DNA from: Sialis fuliginosa
Taxonomy: Eukaryota; Arthropoda; Insecta; Megaloptera; Sialidae
Direction: 5' to 3'
DNA length: 64,000 nt
Assembly: GCA_961205875.1 (NCBI GenBank)
Contig: OY540810.1
Span: 930,001-994,000, forward strand
Shown: positions 55,773-64,000 of the stretch, in pieces
Layout of the letters: every line of letters begins with the position of its first letter
Numbering within the stretch: the stretch's first letter is position 1
Program-made: the position numbers and the translations under genes
Notes under the pieces: model-generated
Told to the model about the DNA's origin: nothing
What the model saw: only the letters and a program-made list of their open reading frames with translations
Databases searched by the model: none

Positions 55773-56537
55773 AGCTAATAAGTAGTATTCTTAAAATGGT
55801 GTCCCATTCAAAATGGTAACAAGCATAGACATAGAGAATGGACAGTGCATTCTGTATTAACTCAATGGTGTAACATCTGTTCAAAAAGTGAGAGAGAGAT
55901 GCAGTGTAGTTTGGAATATATCTATCTCTTTTTCTAAGAATCTGATTGGTAGCTTACTATAGTTCAGGGTAGTATTTCTGTCTGATATATTTTTGTATAT
56001 CTATCTTGTGATTTTTGTGCAATAAGTTTTTTATTAGAAAAGTAAATAATATAAACAATAAACATACTATAATGGTTCATAATACACCGAGGAAATTTAA
56101 AAAAAAATCAATTGATCTAATAGAAATTTGCAAATTTATGAACGGATATTCCAGGAAAATAACATTTTTGCTACCAAAAATATTAAATATATGATGAGGT
56201 GGATTGCTACACTTACATACAAACAGCACATACAAGATTTACTTAACAAAATTTAAAATATTTTTTTTTATATTAGGTTACATTACGAAATTACGAAAAA
56301 GGAAGAACAATATATTTTATATTATTATATATATCTATGAATAGTTTTAATTTTCGGGGCCAGGAATGAAATAGTTACACTCCTGTTTAAAAAAAAGGAC
56401 AAGTTTATTTCCAAACCTGTTTCTATCTCTTTCTTTTGACATGACTCTGCTTTGAGTCAGATGCCTGGTCCATTCTCTATGTCTATGGCTAATAAGTAGT
56501 ATTCTTAAAATGGTGTCCCATTAGAAAATGGTAACAA
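55773..56537 (+). mobile_element. Family M element between 50-bp direct repeats
   Basis: Inverted ends CATAGACATAGAGAATGGAC (55824) and GTCCATTCTCTATGTCTATG (56468-56487). Immediately outside, GCTAATAAGTAGTATTCTTA...GGTAACAA is present at 55773-55822 and 56488-56537 with two or three differences. Core includes AAAAAGTGAGAGAGAGATGC and AAAGAGATAGA-type motifs shared with 27045-27205. Confidence 0.75.
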
Positions 56538-56867
56538 ATGTGTTTATTTGTGTGGCAGACATAAACTACTGCATCAGATAATCCGGGATTACTGTCTCCA
56601 GGATGAAACGTTTTCATTTCTGCATACAAAGCAACAGTTTAACACTTGAATGAAGTAACACCGTATTTAAACAGGGATTAGCACACCCTGTACGTATTTT
56701 CTACAGTTTGGTATGAAATCAAATGGAATGTTTTCTATAGGATAAATATTATTGTTATAGATTGATATGTTTTCATTGGGTTTGTAGTCTGTTGTATTCT
56801 ATTATTGGTCTACAGAAGAATGGAGTGATAGATTTTTTTTTCAATTTATTTTGTAATACTAGCTGTA
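56538..56867. other. AT-rich interval, no gene
   Basis: Nothing recognised. Confidence 0.3.
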
Positions 56868-58404
56868 ATAGCAAATTTTTAATTAAATGTATTGAATTAG
56901 AAATATGTGTTGATATTTGATTACATACTACCATTTCTGAATATTAATCTGTATATTATACATTTAACTGTCTTGCGTGATTTGATGACAATCGGCCAAT
57001 AGCTGTCAAAATGGTGGACATTTCAACTAATTATTAGTATAATTTATTTATTAATTATTATATTATCATAGCAACTGCTTTAGATTGTTTCAAATTTGAC
57101 GATTCCCGAGATAAAAAAATACAGTATCCCAGAGTATTCCAACGAGAGTCTCCCATGGGTATTCCGTATGTCACTCAGGGAGACTCGATGGGAGACTCTT
57201 GAATGGGAGACTCTAGTCTCTGAATGGGAGACTCTAGTCTCTGAATGGGAGACTCTAGTCTCTGAACGGGAGACGCTAGTATTCCAAAGAATGATCCAGA
57301 TTTATGGGTCTATAGTCTCTGTATGGGATACTCGAGTCTCTCTGAAAATGCATAAAATTAGGTAGTATAAAATTTGAATACACAAAATTTTCTAGATACA
57401 ATATTTATTTATTTAAAATTAATTGAGAAGAACATAGAATTATTATTATTGCTGTAACTATGAGTTGTGAAAAAATTCGGCTTTTATAGACTTACATATG
57501 AATTATAAGTCTATAAAATGCTTTTCAATATCGCATTTGAATATTATTAACAGGATTGTGGTGATTATGATAGTAATTATAAAAATAATTACATTTACTT
57601 GATCATTTTTCTGTTTTTTGCTGGTTGATTTTTTGATCATTGAACCTGAAAAAATAAATAGAGCAAAATAAGTAATTTGTTAGACTCTAGCAGCTAGAGT
57701 AATGAAATTATGTTAGAGAAATCATGTATATAAAATAAATACTCACATCAAGTAACACATTCAGAAATGATGAGAATTTTTGACTTTTTGACATTATCAA
57801 TTCAAATACTGTGTGTATTTTCACTAAGTAAACGCGACCCATGTGCATTCCTTCGACAACTAGATACAACTAAACATACTTACAAACACATTTGTGAAAC
57901 ATGTGTTAAACAGTACACGTTGTGTCCTTGTTTATTTAGAAGAAACCTAAGAAATATTACCAGTTCAAAAATCTTCTAAGTCCACCAACTTTGGAAGACT
58001 CGAGTATTCCTATGGGAGACTCAAGTATCCTATAGAGACTCGAGTATTCCTATGGGAGACTCAAGTATAAGCAAGGAGTCGCCGGAATACTCTGAGAGAC
58101 GCTTTGGAATACTGTAACGGTCGCTGGAATACTCTGGGAGACGCTGGGATACTCGAGGGAGACTGAAAATTTTATCTCGGGTTCTTTTGTGTCGTAGTAC
58201 TTATCATTAGCAAGTGTCCATCCTGGTTTTACCTTTGCCATTACTGGAAAAAAACATGAATAAAATAAAAGGCTATAATTTAAAAAACAAACTATATTTG
58301 CGGACTTTGGTAATTAAATTGATTACTTGTTTTATTAGTAACATGAGTTCATGAGAATTACAAAAACTTGCTGTTATAGCGGCCATAACTGGTGCCTTTA
58401 CCAT
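56868..58404 (+). mobile_element. Family A, split by a younger element
   Basis: Left part 56868-57104 (TAATAGCAAATTTTTAATTA to TCAAATTTGACGATT) and right part 58182-58404 (TTCTTTTGTGTCGTAGTACT to ATAACTGGTGCCTTTACC) join into a normal Family A after removing the insert and two duplicated T bases. Confidence 0.85.
57105..58181. mobile_element. 1077-bp nested element, ends CCCGAGATAAAA
   Basis: Terminal CCCGAGATAAAA / TTTTATCTCGGG are 12-bp perfect inverted repeats; the target duplication is TT (or TTC). Near both ends are arrays of GGGAGACTC-type motifs: left 57186-57290 has four copies of TGAATGGGAGACTCTAGTCT, right 57990-58165 has GGAATACTC/GGGAGACGC repeats. The centre carries a 70-codon frame (57767-57979) with KHICETCVKQYTLCPCLF, a Cys-rich segment of unknown nature. 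Superfamily not assigned. Confidence 0.82.
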
Positions 58405-60552
58405 ACTGTAAAGTTTTGTTTTATTTTAATTTCATCCAGTTTGTCCCTTCGGCCATTAGGACATTCAATAACCGCGGCAAACCAAAGATCGTATCTACAC
58501 TAATGTTCGCTCACAACTGCGTACGTGTTTATTATGATTTATTATACCAACATAAGCTAGATGTGTGGGTTACACACTGAATACATATTTGTAATCAGGA
58601 CGATATTAACCGTACTGAACTCATATTGAATTGTTGTCGACGCTAAGTCACATTTGTGAGACCCCCCCCCCCCCCCCTACATATTTTGCAATTTTACACC
58701 TTAAAATTATTAAAATGTCTACAAAAAAGCTAGTCTATTATATTTTAAAATGTGATGTCACGAAATTTAGGTCCCCTTGTCACACAATGTCACACTTCGT
58801 CGACCCCCTCCCCCCCTTAATGTGCGACATAATTTATGGATGGCCCCTAACTGCAAATAGAAAATGTAATTATATCAAATATATATATATATATATATAC
58901 ATATATCAAAGTAACTAACTTAACAAATAAACGTATTCTTATAGGGGGGGGGGGGGGGGGGGGCTAACAAGACTCTAGTTCTGGGGCACGGCGCGGTGAG
59001 CAATTAATTTTTTTAATTTAAAGATCTAAATAAAGTATTTTAAATATTATTTTTTTTTATTGAAAGACCAATACATGACTTTTCTTTTCGTTTTGAAGGT
59101 AGTACAATCAATTTTTTTTCAGAACATGGAAGTAAAAAAATAAAACCGACTTAAAAAAAATTGTATTATACTTTTCAGTTCTTTTTTATGAGGCTTTTAT
59201 TTTCTTTTTAAGTTTTTTATTTAATATCAAAATTGATCAGATTGGAAAATATAAACTCTGTAAAACTTTTGCCATACAATTTTATCATATTCATATTTAT
59301 AATAAAACATAAAAAATAAAATACGTGACAGACAAAATATAATAAATACATATAACTGAAATTGGGTAGAAAACATGCAATTTCCGATTCTCGCAATAAC
59401 AAAAATTAATTCAATCAGTTTTTTACGTACAAATACATATATCACTAGTTCTAGATGAATTACGAGTAAAGCAATCCATTCGTGGCGACACGCCCCCTTG
59501 TAAGTGATTGTTATAAAAAGGCAAAAAAAACTCGAATTCTGCAGAAACGGGGGGGGGGGGGGGCGGTATACGTATTGTTATATTTTGTATAATATTCACG
59601 CGTCATTTGCAGCGAATTTTGTTTAGTTATGAATAAAAATTAATGGGTTGAAAAGTAAATTGATTTTTGCAGTTTTATTTTGATTGATTTTTTTGATAAT
59701 TTTTATTATTTATGTATGACTTATTTTAGATCATTTAAGGGGGCAGATCCAATTGGGATTTCCATTTTTGGCCACGTATTAAAATAATTAATGTTTTTCC
59801 ACATGAAAGATATGTATTTATAGAACATATTGTAATTTTTTTATGGCAAAATATTAAAAAATATGTGGGATACAGCAAATTTGGGAGGGGTCCAAAAAAA
59901 AGTGTTTTTTTGCCGTGATCACTGCTGCTCGTCACTAGATCATCTGAATAAAAAAAAAAAACAAAAGGGATCATTAGCTAATGACATAATGCTCCGGATG
60001 AACGAAGGGATTTGAAAAATTTTGAATTTTCACAAAATGGCGGATGTTGAAAGTCAAAGTTCTTTATTCGACTAAAATTTCACTCGCACTTTCGGCTATA
60101 AAAAAAAATAATCACCCAAAAAAAAATCCTTCGTTCATCCGGAGGACAATTATGTGTAGAATAAGTGAGAAAAATTTCAAACCGATCGGCAAAGCCGTTC
60201 TCAAGTTACAGTGATCACAAACATGGTTTCGAGAAAAACGCGTTTAAAGTTTTGAGTATTTATTTTGGAACTTACACTGAATCGCCTATGGACAGGACAT
60301 TTGTCTGAAATTTTCAGAGAATACTTTTGAAATATTCTACTTTGAGAAAATGGTGGGAGGTCGACCCCTAAACCCCCCCGTTACTACGCCACTGATCTGG
60401 GGTGCCCAAGCTGATTAGTCAAAACCTACTGAGACAACCAAATATTTTCAAAAATAAAATAATAATACTGACAAACTATATCATATTTATTTTACTTTAT
60501 GTCTATACATTATACATTTTATCTGACACTTTTAATTTTTATTTACATTATT
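58405..60552. other. 2.1-kb interval, no supported gene
   Basis: Homopolymer C16 (58662-58677), G20 (58944-58963) and G15 (59549-59563); (TA)n at 58880-58899. A Family F-like right end TTACTACGCCACTG stands alone at 60381-60394. Frames of 60-95 codons here have no family signals. Confidence 0.35.
60486..60543 (-). terminator. polyadenylation signals of the MBF2-like gene
   Basis: Two AATAAA hexamers occur on the minus strand downstream of the stop codon, at 60543-60538 (10 bases after it) and 60491-60486 (about 62 bases after it). The second has more normal spacing. In AT-rich DNA such hexamers also occur by chance. Confidence 0.4.
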
Positions 60553-62174
60553 TCATTTTTTCTGCACTCCGTAAATTTCTATTTTAAAATGGTAACCCTT
60601 TCCCCTACGCGATTTTATTAGTAAATCAACCATTTTAAAATTGAGACCACCATTTAGAATTGTTACATCAGCACCATAGAATGGATGTCCTTCTTTTAGG
60701 TCTATAGCTTTGATACAAGATATGTGATCCCATGTTGACGGTAACGTATAACCATATACTTTTTCCTGGGATTTAAGGGGAATCCCATAAGCCTAAAAAT
60801 AAAATGATTTTATAAATATTAGGAACAAATTCGTTTAAAATTCAGGTAATTATTTTGTGCAAAAACGCTCGGACCCGTCGATTAGTATTTTTAGTTGCGG
60901 ATTTTTTGACATAAGAAAATTGTATACAGGGTGTCTCAAAAAGAACATACAGTCATCATTGATTTTTTTAAATGGAACACTATATATTATTCCATTTTTG
61001 AATTTTACGGTGTATTCTGAATACTTTTTGTATAACATACTATATCTCTAAAACCAGCGGTTTTCGGAATAATGACGTTTGAAAATTGACATTTTGAAAT
61101 ACACACAAGTCAAATAAAATGTTTAAATTGATCAAATACACCTTGAACATTTTTTTAACAACCAACAAAAACATCCTGGTATGACAAAAAAAAACTTTTT
61201 TTCTGTTTTTTTTCTTTTTTCACGAGAAATATTATAAAAATAATTAAAATAATTTCAGTTAATTTTTTATCGGTATTATCTTATCAGAAATAAAATCAAA
61301 ATAAAAAGAAATTCTGTTTTCGGCCTTTTTATCTTCTGTAGGGGAGATACGGAATGAAGTGGACATTAGAGATTGACGCAATTTTTTATTAAATCTACAA
61401 ACATTATAAAAAAATCCATACCAAGTTATAAATATCTTTAGTTAATTGAGTTTCTTAAACTGAAACTTTTTTTACCACAAAAATAATAGAAAATAAGGTA
61501 AAGGCACCAGTTATGGCCGTTAAAACAGCAAGTTTTCGTTGTTTTTGTGATTCTCATGAACTTATTTTACTAATAAAACAAGTAACTCTCTATTTAATCA
61601 ATTTAATTACCAAAGTCCGCAAATATAGTTTATTTTTTTAAATTACAGCCTTTTATTTTGTTCATGTTATTTCTCCAGTAATGGCAAAGGTAAAAACAAT
61701 AATGAGCACGCAGTGATGGACACTTACTAATGATAAGTACTACGACACAAAAGAATCGTCAAATTTGAAACAATCTAAAGCAGTTGCTATGATAATATAA
61801 TAATTAATAAATAAATTATACTAATAATTAGTTTAAATGTCCACCATTTTGACACCTATTGGTCGATTGTCATCAAATCACGCTGTAAGACAGTTAAATG
61901 TATATAGATTAATATTCAGAAATGGTAGTAATCAAATATCAACACATATTTCTAATTCAGTACATTTAATTGAAATTTTGCCATTACCTTTTATTATAAT
62001 ATAATAGATAATATAATAATTATATAAACTTACATGATGGATTGTTGCGCTTACAATTACCCCAGGCTTTTCTGGATCACATACTATCAGAGTTGTTCTT
62101 TCTTTACCGATAGTTTGAATTTCTTCAGCAAAAGCAGCTACGAAAAACAAAGCGATAAGGTACCCGTACTTCAT
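60553..62174 (-). CDS. MBF2-domain secreted protein, two exons
   Basis: Small secreted protein of the MBF2 family (named after a Bombyx transcription co-activator; most members are extracellular insect proteins of unclear role). Exon 1 is 62174-62034 (47 codons) and starts at an ATG followed by a signal peptide (MKYGYLIALFFVAAFA, likely cut before EE). It ends CAT|GTAAGT. Exon 2 is 60792-60553 (79 codons plus TGA) after a TTTATTTTTAG acceptor. Both junctions are phase 0, giving 126 residues, a normal family length. The C-terminal half carries the family signature: ISCIKAIDL, then a glycine-rich turn (LNGGLNF), then KSRRGKGYHFKIEIYG. Cysteines fall at residues 32 and 73 and could pair. The intron (60793-62033) is filled with repeats. 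Family assignment rests on motif memory, not a search; an extra small exon inside the intron cannot be excluded, but none is needed for the frame. Confidence 0.77.
60825..61230 (-). repeat. dispersed repeat, inverted copy of 41.1-41.5 kb
   Basis: This intronic stretch matches 41085-41510 in reverse: shared landmarks are AAAACGCTCGGACC, TTTTTGACATAAGAAAAT, CATACCAGGATGTTTTTGTT and the ATTATTCCGAAAACC block. A 'cagggtgt' motif sits in the middle. No terminal repeat was identified, so the class is unknown. Confidence 0.6.
61495..61990 (-). mobile_element. Family A element in the MBF2 intron
   Basis: Nearly complete Family A copy, opposite in sense to the 12.7-kb copy. It begins AAGGTAAAGGCACCAGTTAT and ends TTGCCATTACCTT, with the internal CCAGTAATGG-type motifs, the GTACTACGACACAAAAG block and the TCACGCTGTAAGACAG block seen in all copies. 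It accounts for about 40% of the intron and has no coding capacity. Confidence 0.75.
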
Positions 62175-62220
62175 TTTTGCGATTGAAAAAACTAGTTAAT
62201 CGTTTGCCATCAGATCGCTT

Positions 62221-62227
62221 TTTTATA
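62221..62227 (-). promoter_or_regulatory. TATA box of the MBF2-like gene
   Basis: On the minus strand TATAAAA lies 46 bases upstream of the ATG, in the context GTATAAAAAAGCG. Transcription would start about 30 bases downstream, near 62195-62200, leaving a 5' leader of only 20-30 bases. The start base itself is inferred. Confidence 0.55.
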
Positions 62228-63003
62228 CAAAACATTATCAGTAAAAAACAATACAAAAATGTCAAGCCTTTCGTAGAAATTGTTAAAGTACGTATATGTA
62301 AGTAATATATAGATTTTAAAGATTAGATAATCTATAATGAATGTTTTTTTAATTGTATTTTTCCATTTATACTTGAAATTAGTTCATCTAAAATCTAAAA
62401 AATACCGGTTTATTAAAATTCCGAATATTCTATAATTGAATTAGTTACTTCTTAAGCTATGACAGAATCTAAGGTTTTTTATATATTGTAATTTTAGTAA
62501 CACGTGGCCTAGTTTATTGTATAGAAAAAAACGCAAGTTAGCTCTCGTCAGTACTGTGTTTTCAGTTTGCTTTTATAAGTAGAAGATCTTAGAAAAACCA
62601 AGTTACAATACATTTAAAATGTATGTTAAAGTATACGTATATGTATTTAGTTACAGATCCCCCACCACAATGAGGAGAGAGTGTGGTGTGTGTGTGTGAG
62701 AGAGAGATGTTTTCATATTTGTACATTGCTGAATAAAAATGGGTAAACTTGTGATTTGTCTCAACAAATGTTTTATATACTATACAATACAATACAATAC
62801 AACGTTTAATTTTCACGATGCAGCGTAGTAAAATTTCACCAGATCCTGTACAATCTGTATTATCATTAATATAGAAGAATTACAAAATTGTCTCTCGTTT
62901 TAAGAATACTGAATCAAAAAGTAATATTTATTTAAAAACTGAGTGATTGTTATATGAAATAATTTTCTCTGTGTACGTAATTAACTATTGTCAATATATA
63001 ATT
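62228..63003. other. upstream region of the MBF2-like gene
   Basis: AT-rich. (GT)n(GA)n at 62678-62707 and AATACAATACAATACAATAC at 62784-62802. No second gene recognised. Confidence 0.4.
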
Positions 63004-63420
63004 AAGTTTTAAATATAACGGTACGGAACACTCAGGGCGCAAGTCCTACTCGCACTTGTCCGTATTTTATTAAATCATTAAATACATAAGTACATATTAT
63101 ATAACCATCATAATATTCAGTACATTATAACATACATAGTTAAGTTTTATATATAACGGTACGGAACACTCAGGGCGCTAATCCTACTCGCACTTGTCCG
63201 TTTTTTTTATTAAATCATTAAATACATAAGTACATTATATAACCATCATAATATTCAGTACATTATAACATACATAGTAAAGTTTTATATATAACGGTAC
63301 GGAACACTCAGGGCGCAAGTTTTACTCGCACTTGTCCGTTTTTTATTAAATCATTAAATACATAAGTACCTATTATATTATAGCCATATCAGTACATTAT
63401 AACGTATTTAACGTTATACA
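63004..63420 (+). repeat. 138-bp tandem array, three units (Family E tails)
   Basis: Units start AAGTTTTAAATATAACGGTA (63004), AAGTTTTATATATAACGGTA (63142) and the same at 63280. Each holds CGGAACACTCAGGGCGC, CTCGCACTTGTCCG, TTAAATCATTAAATACATAA. Confidence 0.9.
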
Positions 63421-63564
63421 TAGACATATTTCATAACTCGGGGAAGCTAGGTCGTTATCAAAGAATGACGCAGTGAGTTTTTACCAGAGATAAAGTCAGA
63501 TGGTGGTCAATTCTCGCTCGTTTTGTTAGTTTACTCATGTTGAAACGACAGATAACGGACGGAC

Positions 63565-63835
63565 GCGTTCTATCATATTGCAGTTATGACAGATGACCTC
63601 TGACCCCCTCCCTCCACCCCTCTCTTACTTCAAATGTCCCTCTCCACCCCCTAATGCGAGATTAACACTATGGTGGACATATTTTGGAATTTTGAGGTTA
63701 GCGTTCTATCATGTTGCAGTTATAACAGATGATCTCTGATCTCCCCCCCCTCTCTTATTTTAAATGCCCCCTCACCCCCCCCCCCCTAATGCGAGATTAA
63801 CACTATAGTGGATATATTTTGAAATTTTGAGGTTA
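63565..63835 (+). repeat. 136-bp tandem duplication
   Basis: GCGTTCTATCAT begins at 63565 and 63701. Both units have a pyrimidine-rich stretch (CCCCCTCCCTCCACCCC; CTCCCCCCCC), CTAATGCGAGATTAACACTA and TTTTGAGGTTA. Confidence 0.88.
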
Positions 63836-64000
63836 GGTTAATTAATAATAGTGGGTATACGAGAGCTCCTGTTTTTAGAAAATGATTTATGAATAGTTTT
63901 TTATGTATATTTAACCCTTTAACTGCGGCTGACGTTAGCAAATAAATGTAATTTTTTTGTTCTCTAAAAATATTTCGTTGTTCAGGTATTTTGGTGTCAA
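63836..64000. other. window end; possible piggyBac-type terminus
   Basis: At 63912 TTAACCCTTTAACTGCGGCT resembles the TTAA-CCCTTT start of piggyBac-like mini-elements. The other end would be outside the window. Confidence 0.25.

Noticed and set aside
57096-57365. Frame with repeated WETLVSE peptide
   Set aside because: It translates the GGGAGACTC subterminal array of the nested element.
58392-58580. Frame with FVPSAIRTFNN resembling reverse transcriptase tails
   Set aside because: The first residues lie in a Family A end, and the remainder lacks any other reverse transcriptase motif; the resemblance is too short.
1-64000. tRNA, rRNA or CRISPR features
   Set aside because: I looked for A/B-box tRNA patterns, conserved rRNA segments and regularly spaced direct repeats. 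None could be supported; regular arrays found have no spacer structure.

Overview
The window is AT-rich eukaryotic nuclear DNA, best read as an intergenic and intronic stretch of an insect genome. The evidence is a single spliced MBF2-type gene with insect-style GT-AG junctions, a mariner relic, a Tigger/pogo relic, hAT-like elements with 8-bp target duplications, and short insect-type dispersed repeats (CCGACTTCAAAAAAGG, TACGGAACACTCAGGGCGC, and a 'gatcggttcagcagtttagcc' core). A moth or butterfly is my leading guess from the repeat vocabulary, but the order is not settled by this sequence. No tRNA, rRNA, CRISPR array or bacterial-style operon was seen.

Layout. 0-10 kb: a short segment with NRF1-like and RFX X-box-like motifs, a 253-bp near-perfect hairpin, a pogo-type mini-element, and a segmental duplication whose second copy carries a Tigger/pogo element. 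The first copy preserves the empty target site. 10-25 kb: dispersed copies of Family A (17-bp ends AAGGTACTGGCACCAGT), a 160-bp satellite, tandem LINE/SINE-type tails, a hAT-like element with an 8-bp TTTAAATG duplication, and the first copy of a ~700-bp hairpin element. 25-36 kb: two inverted-repeat elements, a three-copy module carrying a perfect CRE (TGACGTCA), LINE tails, a tandem duplication and a five-E-box cluster. 36-45 kb: a possible decayed exon, an internally deleted mariner and the second large hairpin copy. 45.5-48 kb: a 2.47-kb hAT-like element with an exact 8-bp duplication, which contains a 1.4-kb fold-back. 48-60 kb: more family copies, an element with 25-bp perfect ends, an element between 50-bp direct repeats, and a 1.08-kb element (ends CCCGAGATAAAA) nested in a Family A copy.

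60.5-62.2 kb, minus strand: the only convincing gene. It has two coding exons (47 and 79 codons plus stop) joined in phase 0 across a 1241-bp intron, encoding a 126-residue secreted MBF2-domain protein with a TATA box upstream and AATAAA signals downstream. The intron holds a Family A copy and another dispersed repeat. The last 1 kb is tandem repeats.

Apart from that gene the window is a record of repeat insertion, nesting and local duplication. Most other open frames lie inside repeats or palindromes; the same frame read on both strands at 20.5 and 44.1 kb is a direct result of the hairpin.
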